Position numbers and translations under genes: made by a program. The notes beneath the pieces are model-generated. The model was not told the origin of the DNA. It ran no database searches and saw nothing but the letters and a program-made list of their open reading frames with translations. From positions 1 to 37,701 of the forward strand of contig JAUVDN010000010.1 in assembly GCA_030595325.1 (NCBI GenBank): 37,701 nucleotides of DNA, written 5' to 3'. Source of the DNA: Gammaproteobacteria bacterium. Lineage in GTDB: Bacteria > Pseudomonadota > Gammaproteobacteria > SZUA-229. Every line of letters starts with the position of its first letter. Positions within the stretch are counted from its first letter, which is position 1. Positions 1 to 10,120 of the stretch are shown piece after piece.

Positions 1-665
1 GCAGGCATCGCATCTTCATCAACAAACCAGACATCAGGTTCTACCATCCCAACCGGTAAGGCCATTCCCCCTTTCACCTTTGCAAGTGCTTCACGCTTAT
101 TTTCACCGGTGGCGATAACGATACATTCACTGACATTTCTCAGCATTCTTAAACCTATCGAAACACGTTCACCGGGTGCTTTAGGTGCGTTATAAACAGG
201 CACAGCACTACTTTGAATTTTAAGTGCAGCATTACCCGGAAACAGGCTTGCGGTATGTCCGTCTTCACCCATACCCAGAACCACGATATCCATACGGCCG
301 GTTGCATCGAGTAAAACAGCGTAGTCTTTTGCGCCCTCTTCTGGACCTAGCTCTGCGTGGATAGGATGAAAGTTTTTTATTGCATCTTTATGTTTTGAAA
401 GCAGCTTCTCTAAAATCATGGTGTCGTTGCGATCGACATGCCCAACCGGATAACAACGTTCATCTCCCGGGTACCAATGAATTTTTTGCCATGGCAGCGG
501 TTTTTCGGCGAGCAGTTCCAGACAGCGAGCCGGTGTTGACCCACCGGGCAATACCACATGGCACTTACCTTTTCTTTCGACACAGGTTGTTATGTCTTTA
601 AAGAGACGATCGGCAGCTGCTTGTGCGACCTGTTCTGCATTTTTGTAAATTTTGATATTATCCAT
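1..665 (-). CDS. pgl: 6-phosphogluconolactonase (C-terminus runs off the window)
   Basis: Own translation from the ATG at 665 gives MDNIKIYKNAEQVAQAAADRLF...VVLPGGSTPARCLELL...HWYPGDERCYPVGHVDRND...LGMGEDGHTASLFPG, typical of Pgl/DevB; adjacent to zwf. Confidence 0.93.
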   Translation of the reverse strand, partial: MDNIKIYKNAEQVAQAAADRLFKDITTCVERKGKCHVVLPGGSTPARCLELLAEKPLPWQKIHWYPGDERCYPVGHVDRNDTMILEKLLSKHKDAIKNFHPIHAELGPEEGAKDYAVLLDATGRMDIVVLGMGEDGHTASLFPGNAALKIQSSAVPVYNAPKAPGERVSIGLRMLRNVSECIVIATGENKREALAKVKGGMALPVGMVEPDVWFVDEDAMP

Positions 666-680
666 AATATTTTTTTGAAA

Positions 681-2177
681 CTACTTACGCACTGTCGGTA
701 TATGCCAGCCGCCAACACAGTCTTTAGTTAGTTCCTCCATGGCAGGTATATCCCATGTGCCTGCACGGTAACGTTCGACTGAGACACGATTTTTCCATGC
801 ATCTAATATCGGCTCGACAATCTCCCATGAAGTTTCAACTTCATCGGCTCGTGAGAACAGTGTACCATCGCCGGTGAGTACGTCATGCATTAATATTTCG
901 TAAGCATCGGCGACCTCGCCAGTATCATCTGCGTACGGTGCACGCATTACCATCTCCTCGTTATCGGTAGTCAGCCCCGGTTTTTTAGCATTTAATCGTA
1001 AGACCACACCACCTTCTGGCTGCAGACGAAATACCAGCGCGTTAGCGGCAGGAGCTGAAGCATGGCTATCGAATAAATTGAATGGCGGTTTGCGGAAGCG
1101 AATCATAACTTCTGATGCTTTCGACTTCATGCGCTTGCCTGACCACAGGATAAACGGCACACCTTGCCATCGCCAATTATCGATGTAGAAACGTACTGCA
1201 GAAAATGTCTCTGTGGCAGAATCCGGTGACACAAATTCTTCGGAGACATAGGCTTTTACTTCTTCGCCTTCTACTGTGCCAGAAGCGTATTGCGCTGAGA
1301 CAGTATGTATTTTTATCTCTTCCGGTTTAATGCTGCGTATAGCGCGCAGAACTTTCATCTTTTCATCACGTACCGCATCTGCAGTAAATTCTACAGGTGG
1401 CTCCATCGCCACCAGTGTCATCATCTGCATGAGATGACTCTGAATCATATCGCGTAGCGCACCGGATTTTTCGTAGTATTTGGCGCGGTATTCTACACCG
1501 AGTGTTTCAGCGGTTGATATCTGCACGTGATCGACGTAATTTCGATTCCATAATGGTTCCATGATGCTGTTGGCAAATCGATAGACTAAAAGATTCTGTA
1601 CGCTCTCTTTGCCCAGATAATGATCGATACGATAAATCTGATCCTCTTTAAACACTGATTGCAGTTCTTTATTCAGTCGTTTTGCGCTTTCCAGGTTATG
1701 TCCAAATGGCTTTTCAATTACCAGTCGTCGGTAACCTTCACTCTCATCAGCCAGTCCAGCCTTATCCAGACCACCTGTTACCTTGCCATACCAGGCAGGC
1801 GGAATGGCACAATAGAACATCGCATTTTTTTTACCATTGATTTCTGCCAGTGATTCAGCCAGGCGCTGGTAGGTCGCATCATCACCGAGGTCACCCGGTA
1901 CCATGATCAGGCGCGCCAGAAATTTTTTCCAGCGTGACTCATCAGCAATGATCTCTGGTGAAAATTCCTGCATGCCTTCACGTACAAGATTAATCCAGAC
2001 CTCTTCGGTACGGTTGTTTACTACACCAATTATCTTGCTATCGGTATGCACCAGCCCACAGCACAACATGCGTACCAGCGCCGGCATCAGTTTACGTTTG
2101 CTCAGGTCACCGGTGACACCGAAGATGACAATGTTTGTCGGTTCAGCGGTTTCGATATTTTGATTAGTGGTTACCAT
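681..2177 (-). CDS. zwf: Glucose-6-phosphate 1-dehydrogenase
   Basis: IVIFGVTGDLSKRKLMPAL and RIDHYLGKESVQNLLVYRFAN motifs, 498 aa. Confidence 0.97.
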   Translation of the reverse strand: MVTTNQNIETAEPTNIVIFGVTGDLSKRKLMPALVRMLCCGLVHTDSKIIGVVNNRTEEVWINLVREGMQEFSPEIIADESRWKKFLARLIMVPGDLGDDATYQRLAESLAEINGKKNAMFYCAIPPAWYGKVTGGLDKAGLADESEGYRRLVIEKPFGHNLESAKRLNKELQSVFKEDQIYRIDHYLGKESVQNLLVYRFANSIMEPLWNRNYVDHVQISTAETLGVEYRAKYYEKSGALRDMIQSHLMQMMTLVAMEPPVEFTADAVRDEKMKVLRAIRSIKPEEIKIHTVSAQYASGTVEGEEVKAYVSEEFVSPDSATETFSAVRFYIDNWRWQGVPFILWSGKRMKSKASEVMIRFRKPPFNLFDSHASAPAANALVFRLQPEGGVVLRLNAKKPGLTTDNEEMVMRAPYADDTGEVADAYEILMHDVLTGDGTLFSRADEVETSWEIVEPILDAWKNRVSVERYRAGTWDIPAMEELTKDCVGGWHIPTVRK

Positions 2178-2282
2178 GGATCGATTCCTTTTTCTTATAA
2201 AATATTTTTATGGTTTTCATTTTATTTTTTATTTCATTGGTACTAATTTTTTAGCATCGGATAATAAATTAAATGTTACGGC

Positions 2283-2311
2283 ATCGCGGAATGAAAAAAA
2301 TCCGCTCCTAC
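2283..2311 (-). repeat. REP-like palindromic element (GTAGGAGCGG...CCGCGAT type)
   Basis: Minus strand reads GTAGGAGCGGATTTTTTTCATTCCGCGAT; GCGGA/TCCGC stem in the zwf-glgP intergenic region; resembles the common gammaproteobacterial REP consensus. Confidence 0.6.
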
Positions 2312-2342
2312 AGAGTTGTGTGAAATTTGTAGATGTGGTTAT

Positions 2343-4817
2343 TTAAAGTTTCCAGATTTCTTTATTATATTCTTGCATGGTTCTATCGGTTGAAAAATAT
2401 CCGCTGCTGGCGGTATTGAGTATGCTCTTGTGTATCCAGCCTTCCCTGTCGCGATAACATGCGGCGGCATTTTCCTGCGCATCAACATAACTTCGAAAAT
2501 CGGCAAGTGTTAACCAGTGATCATGCGGACTGCGTATTGATGCAATTAGATCATGAAAGATTTCAGGTTCGAACAGATTAAAGTGACCACTCTCTAGCAA
2601 GTTCATTACGGCTTGCAAGTCGGGGTCATTGTCGATAAAACTTTGCGGGTCGTAATGCTGTTGCATCTCAGCGACCTCATCTTCTTTTAAGCCAAACAGG
2701 AAGAAATTATCGTCACCGACATGTTCGAGTATTTCGATATTAGCACCATCAAAAGTACCGATGGTTAATGCACCATTCATCATGAACTTCATGTTACCGG
2801 TTCCTGATGCTTCTTTACCTGCAGTTGATATCTGCTCAGAAAGATCTGTACCCGGAGCGATAACTTCCATCGCTGAGACATTGAAGTTTGGCAAGAACGC
2901 CAGTTTTAATTTTGAATTAACATCTGGATCACTGTTGATGATATCAGCCACATTGTTGACCAGTTTAATCAGCAGCTTTGCCATATGATAACCCGGCGCG
3001 GCCTTGCCGCCTATGAGTACGTTACGTGCTGTCCAGTTACTGGTATCGCCATTTTTTATACGGATGTACAAATGGATAACGTGCAATACATTGAGCAACT
3101 GACGTTTGTATTCGTGAATCCGTTTCACCTGCACATCAAACATTGCTTCTGGATTAAACTCGACACCACTGCTCTCTAAAACCAAATCAGCCAGCCTTTG
3201 TTTGTTAGCCTGTTTGATGTCGAACCATTTTTGGTGAAATTCCTGGTTTTCAGGGTTAGCACTTTCTTTAAGGTAATGAATATGGCTCAGGTCCGCCACC
3301 CATTCATATCCTATCTGTTCCGTAATCAGTTGAGTCATTTTTGGATTTGCACGTGCTATCCAACGCCTTGGGGTTACCCCATTGGTCTTGTTGTTAAATT
3401 TATGTGGCCAAAATTCATAGAAATCTTTGAATAGACCATTACATAATAATTCTGAATGTAGTCTTGCCACACCGTTAACAGAAAAACTGCCAACAATAGC
3501 AAGGTAAGCCATGCGTACCTGCTTTTGTTCGCTCTCTTCGATGATTGACATTCTCGCTTGCCTGTCGGTATCCCCCGGCCACTTAAGCGCAACTTCAAGT
3601 AAAAATAACTTGTTAATTTGATAGATTATCTCCATCAGCCGTGGCAATAAGCTTTCCATTAAGGATACCGGCCAGCGTTCGAGTGCTTCCGGTAATAATG
3701 TGTGATTGGTGTAGGCCATGGTTTTGGTGGTGATTTCCCATGCAGGCCCCCATTCCAGTTGTTTTTCATCTAACAGGATGCGCATCAGTTCGGCAACCGC
3801 AATAGTCGGATGAGTATCGTTCATCTGGAATACATTAAATTCTGCAAAATTAGAGTAGTCTGTGCCATCGGTTTCTTCCCACAACCTGATCACATCTTTG
3901 ATGCTTGCGGATGCAAGAAAGTACTGTTGTCGCAGTCTTAATTCTTTACCGCTTTCACTGGCATCGTTTGGATACAGCACCATCGAAATGTGCTCTGCAT
4001 CATTTTTGGCTTCAACGGCTTCAGAGTAACTGCCAGCATTAAACTCATCGAGATTAAATGCTTTTGTCGCTGTCGCTTTCCATAATCTGAGGGTATTGAT
4101 GGTTTCGTTACAATAGCCTGATATCGGCATGTCGTAAGGAATCGCAATGACATCATTGGTTTCTATCCAGCGCACACGATGTATGCCATCCTTGTTTTTG
4201 TAATGTTCTGTTCGACCACCAAAATGAATGGTCTGCTCATACTCGGGACGTGACACTTCCCAGGGGTTGCCATCACGTAACCAGTGATCCGGTTCTTCCA
4301 CCTGGTATCCTTCATTTATCTCCTGGCGAAACATACCGTATTCGTACCGGATACCGTAACCGATTACCGGCAGTTCGAGTGTGGCACAGCTATCCATGAA
4401 ACATGCTGCCAGTCTGCCAAGACCACCATTACCCAGTCCTGCATCTGGCTCTTCTTCCATCAGGTCTTCTAACTCGACGGAGAATTTACATAAAGCTTCA
4501 CGTGTTTCCTTTTCGATATCCAGATTGAGTAGATGATTACCCAATGCACGTCCAATCAAAAATTCCAGCGACATGTAATAAGCTTTACGAGTTTTAGGTT
4601 GTTTGTGGCGCTGCCAGGTATTACTCCAGCGTGCCATGATGCGATCACGAATGGTCAGCGCCATGGCTTCATAGATATAGAAAGGCACACAACTTAAAAA
4701 GTGACCAAGATGATTTCTCAGGTAACGATGAAACCCTTCAGACAGCGAACGGCTGTCTGCCTGCAGTGGTTCCATGTCAGGAATTTTACTTGTGTCTACC
4801 CAATTTTTTTTTGGCAT
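2343..4817 (-). CDS. glgP: Glycogen/maltodextrin phosphorylase
   Basis: GT35 motifs NDTHPTIAVAELMR, VKRIHEYKRQLLN and EASGTGNMKFMMNGALTIGTFDGANIEI. ORF track starts at 4853; start at 4817 (MPKKNWVDTS) preferred. Confidence 0.96.
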   Translation of the reverse strand: MPKKNWVDTSKIPDMEPLQADSRSLSEGFHRYLRNHLGHFLSCVPFYIYEAMALTIRDRIMARWSNTWQRHKQPKTRKAYYMSLEFLIGRALGNHLLNLDIEKETREALCKFSVELEDLMEEEPDAGLGNGGLGRLAACFMDSCATLELPVIGYGIRYEYGMFRQEINEGYQVEEPDHWLRDGNPWEVSRPEYEQTIHFGGRTEHYKNKDGIHRVRWIETNDVIAIPYDMPISGYCNETINTLRLWKATATKAFNLDEFNAGSYSEAVEAKNDAEHISMVLYPNDASESGKELRLRQQYFLASASIKDVIRLWEETDGTDYSNFAEFNVFQMNDTHPTIAVAELMRILLDEKQLEWGPAWEITTKTMAYTNHTLLPEALERWPVSLMESLLPRLMEIIYQINKLFLLEVALKWPGDTDRQARMSIIEESEQKQVRMAYLAIVGSFSVNGVARLHSELLCNGLFKDFYEFWPHKFNNKTNGVTPRRWIARANPKMTQLITEQIGYEWVADLSHIHYLKESANPENQEFHQKWFDIKQANKQRLADLVLESSGVEFNPEAMFDVQVKRIHEYKRQLLNVLHVIHLYIRIKNGDTSNWTARNVLIGGKAAPGYHMAKLLIKLVNNVADIINSDPDVNSKLKLAFLPNFNVSAMEVIAPGTDLSEQISTAGKEASGTGNMKFMMNGALTIGTFDGANIEILEHVGDDNFFLFGLKEDEVAEMQQHYDPQSFIDNDPDLQAVMNLLESGHFNLFEPEIFHDLIASIRSPHDHWLTLADFRSYVDAQENAAACYRDREGWIHKSILNTASSGYFSTDRTMQEYNKEIWKL

Positions 4818-4887
4818 TATTATTCTCTTTTTTTCGGCTCTGCAGGTGCGCATTTATTTGCACTTACAATTCTCGCTGTTGCGAGTT

Positions 4888-6408
4888 TTATTTTTTGTAT
4901 AGTTCCTGGTATTTTTTTGCGCTGGACGTCCAGCCCAATTCCTGTTGCATAGCCGTTTCACAGATCTGTTGCCACTGTTCAGGCTGCTGATAACTTTTTA
5001 TTGCCCGTTTGACACACGTCAGCAGTGCATCTGCATGCACATCATGGAATACAAATCCGTTGGCTGTTTTATCTGCCATCGCCATAGCCGTCGCATCTAT
5101 CACCGTGTCAGCCAGACCGCCGGTGAAATTTACCACAGGCGGTGTACCATAACGCAGACTGTACATCTGGTTCAGACCACAGGGTTCAAAACGAGAAGGC
5201 ATAAGAAACATGTCACTACCGGCCTCGACCTGATGCGCCAGATCTTCAGAATAACCAATATGCACGTGCAGTCGCGACGGGTACTTTGTCGCTACTTTTA
5301 ATAGTTCAGTTTCATAGAGCCTGTCGCCCGAACCAAGGATAATCATGACTGCATCAGTCGCAGCGAACAGCTCAGCTAACATATCAGTGATTAGGTCGAC
5401 GCCTTTCTGCTCGACCAGTCTACCGACAAAACCAAGTAGAGGTGCTTTGCTTTTTGGCAGTTGTGCCTTCTTTAATAATGCATTTTTATTGGCTAATTTA
5501 GCACTGACCCATGCCTTACTTTTACCAGCCTTACTTTTACCAGCCTTGCCTTTATCGGCCTTGCTGTTATTGCCAGCTTCGACTATTTTATCGACGCCAT
5601 AATTTTTAGTGATGTGAGTGTCTGTTTGCGGGTTCCAGATATCGAGGTCGATGCCATTGAGAATACCGCTGAGCTTGTCACCCAGATGCTGTAGCACACC
5701 TTCGAAACGGTAACCGTATTCCGGTGTGCAGATCTCTCTGGCATAGGTCGGACTGACAGTAGTTACCTGATCGGCAAACACAATACCAGCCTTGAGCATA
5801 GATAAACCACCATAAAATTCGGCATGATCCGGCGTCCACCATTCCGGTGGCAAACCCAGCCGGGTGAAATCTTCATACGAAAAATGACCATCGTAAGCCA
5901 GGTTGTGTATGGTGAAAACTATTTTCGGTCGTGGATGCGCCATGCTAAGAAAAGCGGGAACCAGTCCGGTTTGCCAGTCATGGCAGTGCACCACGTCCGG
6001 GAGCCAGTCGGTGCCCGGAATGCCTTTTGCCATTTGCGCGACCGCACGGCTGAATACGGTAAAACGTTCCGCATTATCCGGCCAGTTAAAACCATCAGAA
6101 TGCACATAGGGATTACCGGCTCGATCAAACAGCGAGGGCGCATCGATTAGGTATAGGTAATCTGCAAGGCCGTCATGGTGCGCCTGTAAGAGTCGAACTC
6201 TGTGTGTTACGCCAGCACCGGGAAGATCCCAGAAACCCAGTTCTTTTAAAGAATCCACTGACGCCAGCACATCTCTGTATGCCGGTAATACTAATCTGAC
6301 ATCATCGCCCAGCTCGCTCAATGCGATAGGCAGACTGTGTACCACATCACCAAGACCACCTGTTTTAATGAAGGGAAACGCTTCACTGGCGGCGAATAAA
6401 ATATTCAT
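4888..6408 (-). CDS. glgA: Glycogen synthase (ADP-glucose), with a Lys-rich interdomain insertion
   Basis: N-terminal KTGGLGDVVHSLPIAL, C-terminal PSRFEPCGLNQMYSLRYGTPPVV; GT5 family. Confidence 0.96.
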   Translation of the reverse strand: MNILFAASEAFPFIKTGGLGDVVHSLPIALSELGDDVRLVLPAYRDVLASVDSLKELGFWDLPGAGVTHRVRLLQAHHDGLADYLYLIDAPSLFDRAGNPYVHSDGFNWPDNAERFTVFSRAVAQMAKGIPGTDWLPDVVHCHDWQTGLVPAFLSMAHPRPKIVFTIHNLAYDGHFSYEDFTRLGLPPEWWTPDHAEFYGGLSMLKAGIVFADQVTTVSPTYAREICTPEYGYRFEGVLQHLGDKLSGILNGIDLDIWNPQTDTHITKNYGVDKIVEAGNNSKADKGKAGKSKAGKSKAWVSAKLANKNALLKKAQLPKSKAPLLGFVGRLVEQKGVDLITDMLAELFAATDAVMIILGSGDRLYETELLKVATKYPSRLHVHIGYSEDLAHQVEAGSDMFLMPSRFEPCGLNQMYSLRYGTPPVVNFTGGLADTVIDATAMAMADKTANGFVFHDVHADALLTCVKRAIKSYQQPEQWQQICETAMQQELGWTSSAKKYQELYKK

Positions 6409-8582
6409 TCGCCCACCTTCTGTATAAATAATGCTGCCAATGGTGGCAGCGTGACCGTTAGAGAGTGGTCGAAGCCATGCTCTTTTTGCTGATTACTCTG
6501 AAGTTCGTTGTTGGATATATTAGTACCACCGTACCAGTCCGTATCTGAATTAAATATTTCTTGATAGCGGCCTGCTTCGGGAACGCCGATGACATAATCT
6601 GGCAACGATTTTGGCGTAAAGTTGAATAGACAGAGCACACTTTCATGTCCGGCGCGGCGGATGAATGCCAATACGGAATTATCGACATCATCACAACTTA
6701 TCCATTGAAAACCCTGATGCTCGAAATCATAAACGTATAATGCTGGCTGCTCGGTATAGAGTTTGTTTAGATCACAGAGCAGATTAGTCAGACCCGCATG
6801 TTTATCAATACCGGCGATTGCCCAGTCCAGCTGTTTACTCTCATTCCATTCTTCCCACTGGCCAAATTCTCCACCCATAAACAGCAGCTTCTTGCCAGGG
6901 TGTGCGTAATGATAGGCGTACAGTAATCTAAGATTGGCAAACTTCTGCCAGACATCGCCGGGCATCTTATCCAGCATGCTGCGCTTCATATGCACCACTT
7001 CGTCATGCGACAGAGGCAGCACGAAGTTTTCACTGTAGGCATAGAGCTGGCTGAAGGTCAGCTGGTTCTGATGAAAACGCCGATATAACGGGTCGGTCTG
7101 TGCGTAGTCCAGTGTATCGTGCATCCAGCCCATGTTCCATTTCATGGAGAAACCCAGACCACCGCCATCGGTCGGACGTGACACCATGGGCCAGTCGGTA
7201 CTCTCTTCTGCCAGCGTGACCACACCCGGAAATTCGGCATGCACCACATTGTTCAGGTTCTTTAAGAAATCGATGGCTTCAAGATGTTCGCGTCCACCAT
7301 GTATGTTCGGTGACCATTGCCCGTGTTCACGTGAGTAATCCAGATACAACATCGAGGCAACGGCATCGACACGCAGACCATCGATATGAAATTCTTCTAT
7401 CCAGTACACCGCATTGGCGACCAGAAAATTACGTACTTCATTACGCCCGTAATTAAAGATCAATGTGCCCCAGTCGAGGTGCTCGCCTTTGTGCGGGTCA
7501 CTGTATTCATAACAACTTTCACCGGTAAAACGTGCCAGCGCAAATTCATCGCGTGGAAAGTGTGCCGGTACCCAGTCAAGGATGATACCGATGCCGTTCT
7601 TATGTGCGCTATCGATAAGGTAACGCAGTTCATCTGCACTGCCGTGGCGTGCCGTCGGTGCATAATAACCGCTGACCTGGTAACCCCAGGACTCGTCTAG
7701 TGGGTGTTCAGTAAACGGCAAAAATTCGATGTGTGTGTAGCCCATCTTTTTAACATAGGGGATAAGTTGTTCGGCCAGTTCGCTATAACTAAGGAAAGAA
7801 CCGTCTTCGTGACGACGCCATGAACCGGCATGCACTTCGTAGATAGACATTGGTTCATGCAGCCATTGTCGCTGCCGGCGCTTGCTCAACCAGTCACTGT
7901 CTGTCCACTCGTAAACATCAGCCCCTGTATCAGAAGCGGCTATCTTACTGGTGGTGTCCGGTCGTACTCCCATGGCACGTGCATAGGGATCTGTTTTATG
8001 CAGGATCTCATCACTGTGGCTGCGGATTTCAAACTTGTAGTTATCCGCTGCTTGTAGTCCGGGCACGAAGAGCTCCCATACACCCGAACTGCCGCGGTTA
8101 CGCATCGGATGACGCAAGCCATGCCAGCCGTTGAAGTCACCGATTACGCTGACGCGTTTAACGTTTGGTGCCCAGACAGCAAACACACAGCCGTCGATGC
8201 CGTCTATCTGCTGTAATCTTGCACCGAGAAAACGATAGATATGCAGATGGGTACCTGCTGCAAACAGGTTCAGATCAAAGTCACTTAGTATCGGTTGAAA
8301 ACTGTAGGGTGATATAACGCTATGAGATTGCTGTGAACTTTTTTCTACCCAGCTCAGGCGGTAATGTTGCGCTAAGTTTTGTTTTTGATCTTTACTGATG
8401 TTTATTTCAAAGGTATCACTGCCCTCATGGCGCAACATCGAACCGACACCTTCCAGTTCGACACTCTCTGCCGATGGCATGAATGCGCGTACCGTGTATC
8501 CCGGACGTCCAGGGTGCACGCCAAGCCATTCAAAAGGATCATGGTGCCATCCGTGCTGTATTTTTGTTAATGCTTCTACCAT
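6405..8582 (-). CDS. glgB: 1,4-alpha-glucan branching enzyme
   Basis: HHDPFEWLGVHP, VPAHFPRDEFALARF, DGLRVDAVASMLYLDYSRE and LPLSHDEVVHMKRSM; 4 bp overlap with glgA. Confidence 0.97.
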   Translation of the reverse strand: MVEALTKIQHGWHHDPFEWLGVHPGRPGYTVRAFMPSAESVELEGVGSMLRHEGSDTFEINISKDQKQNLAQHYRLSWVEKSSQQSHSVISPYSFQPILSDFDLNLFAAGTHLHIYRFLGARLQQIDGIDGCVFAVWAPNVKRVSVIGDFNGWHGLRHPMRNRGSSGVWELFVPGLQAADNYKFEIRSHSDEILHKTDPYARAMGVRPDTTSKIAASDTGADVYEWTDSDWLSKRRQRQWLHEPMSIYEVHAGSWRRHEDGSFLSYSELAEQLIPYVKKMGYTHIEFLPFTEHPLDESWGYQVSGYYAPTARHGSADELRYLIDSAHKNGIGIILDWVPAHFPRDEFALARFTGESCYEYSDPHKGEHLDWGTLIFNYGRNEVRNFLVANAVYWIEEFHIDGLRVDAVASMLYLDYSREHGQWSPNIHGGREHLEAIDFLKNLNNVVHAEFPGVVTLAEESTDWPMVSRPTDGGGLGFSMKWNMGWMHDTLDYAQTDPLYRRFHQNQLTFSQLYAYSENFVLPLSHDEVVHMKRSMLDKMPGDVWQKFANLRLLYAYHYAHPGKKLLFMGGEFGQWEEWNESKQLDWAIAGIDKHAGLTNLLCDLNKLYTEQPALYVYDFEHQGFQWISCDDVDNSVLAFIRRAGHESVLCLFNFTPKSLPDYVIGVPEAGRYQEIFNSDTDWYGGTNISNNELQSNQQKEHGFDHSLTVTLPPLAALFIQKVGE

Positions 8583-8645
8583 CTCTGTTCAACTATATAT
8601 ATTCAACTGTATCCAACTATGTTCAACTATTTACGACTCGACTAT

Positions 8646-10115
8646 TTACAGCTCGACTAACCTTTGTGAATTTTCGTTTCGCATGCGCATTTTTTTCATC
8701 CGGCTGCTGTCATGCTGATGTTCTATCTGCTCCCATTGAAACTGCCATTGCCAGTTTCCTATGATCGTGCCCGGCGTATTCATCCTTGCATCCGAACCCA
8801 GATGCAGACAATCTTGTATCGGGATAATGCAAATATTTGCACGCGAGTGCATGGCGTTATCGACCAGCCTCTCTACCACCAGGTCTGCCATATCAACATT
8901 ATCGAACCAGCAATCACTGCGGTCCGGTGCCATATCTATTGCCTCGAGGCTTTCATCTTCATTATCAGCAAGCGGCAGATTCAGTACCGATAACACATGA
9001 TTTTTAACATGTTCTTCGAGACTATTAAACCAGCCTTTTGTCGTATCGTTATCATGTGTGCCGGTATACACCACTGTATCTTCTTTTATATTTTGTGGCT
9101 TATGCGGATTATCTTCAAATTCATCGAAACCGAACTGCAATATCGACATGCCCGGTAGCTGGTATTTTTTTCTCAGCGCAGTCACTTCTGCAGTGATGAT
9201 ACCGAGATCTTCAGCGACAAAAGGAAGTTGATTGTAGCATTTCTCTATGCTCGATTTTATCGCCGACAATAACTCATCACCGGGTATTTTCTGCCACTGG
9301 CCATCGACGGCGGTGTCACATGATGCATCGATCATCCATGCTGCTTCCAACCCTCTAAAGTGATCGATGCGCACCAGATCGAACTGCTGCAGATGATGAT
9401 GAATTCTAGATTTCCACCACGCAAAGTCATCTTTTCGCATGTTTTCCCAGTTATAATGCGGATTACCCCAACGTTGCCCGGTTTCAGAGAAATAATCAGG
9501 CGGAACACCACTGACCAATTCCATGCTTCCGTTCGAATCCAGCAGAAACAATTCAGGATGTGCCCACACGTCGGCACTATCATGACCGATAAAAATAGGC
9601 ATGTCACCAAACAGCAGTATGCCCAGATCGGCGGCTTTATTTCTGATTTCATGCCAGCGTTTATGTAACTGGTATTGTTGCCATTTCAGCTCAGCTATCG
9701 CTTGTTCATTCTCTGCAGTGGATTGCTGCAGCACCTGTGCTTCACGAAATTTCCACTGCGCTGGCCAGTCAATCCAGGCGGCGTCATCAAAACGTTTTTT
9801 TAACACTTTGAATAATGCATAATCATCCAGCCAGAACTGCTGTTTGTTACAAAAATCGATGTAATCATTGTCACATTCATCAACCGCTGAATTTTTTGGA
9901 AGCAGCGCCGGATTAAATGCAAACGCTGAACTGCATTGATAGGGAGACAGTCCGGCCTGCGGTTCACCAAGCGGCAATACCTGCCACACGCTAAAACCGG
10001 TCTCTGACATCATCTGCAGCCAGCGGTCGACATCATCACCCAGCACGCCTGATGGCAGTGATGTCGGATGCAGCAGGATACCTGCACGTCTTTTCTGAAG
10101 ATTAAGTGAAGACAT
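8646..10115 (-). CDS. malQ: 4-alpha-glucanotransferase (amylomaltase)
   Basis: RRAGILLHPTSLPS, VRIDHFRGLEAAW, FVAEDLGIIT and YTGTHDNDTTKGWF; GH77 family. Confidence 0.95.
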   Translation of the reverse strand: MSSLNLQKRRAGILLHPTSLPSGVLGDDVDRWLQMMSETGFSVWQVLPLGEPQAGLSPYQCSSAFAFNPALLPKNSAVDECDNDYIDFCNKQQFWLDDYALFKVLKKRFDDAAWIDWPAQWKFREAQVLQQSTAENEQAIAELKWQQYQLHKRWHEIRNKAADLGILLFGDMPIFIGHDSADVWAHPELFLLDSNGSMELVSGVPPDYFSETGQRWGNPHYNWENMRKDDFAWWKSRIHHHLQQFDLVRIDHFRGLEAAWMIDASCDTAVDGQWQKIPGDELLSAIKSSIEKCYNQLPFVAEDLGIITAEVTALRKKYQLPGMSILQFGFDEFEDNPHKPQNIKEDTVVYTGTHDNDTTKGWFNSLEEHVKNHVLSVLNLPLADNEDESLEAIDMAPDRSDCWFDNVDMADLVVERLVDNAMHSRANICIIPIQDCLHLGSDARMNTPGTIIGNWQWQFQWEQIEHQHDSSRMKKMRMRNENSQRLVEL

Positions 10116-10120
10116 ATTTA

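Noticed and set aside
380-601. Plus-strand 73 aa ORF
   Set aside because: Lies antisense within pgl, whose minus-strand translation matches the family throughout.
5514-5576. CRISPR-like array in glgA
   Set aside because: Contiguous 15 bp tandem units without spacers, in frame within a coding gene.
5345-5602. Plus-strand Ala/Leu-rich ORF with LLLPALLLPALPL repeats
   Set aside because: Antisense translation of the glgA 15 bp tandem repeat.
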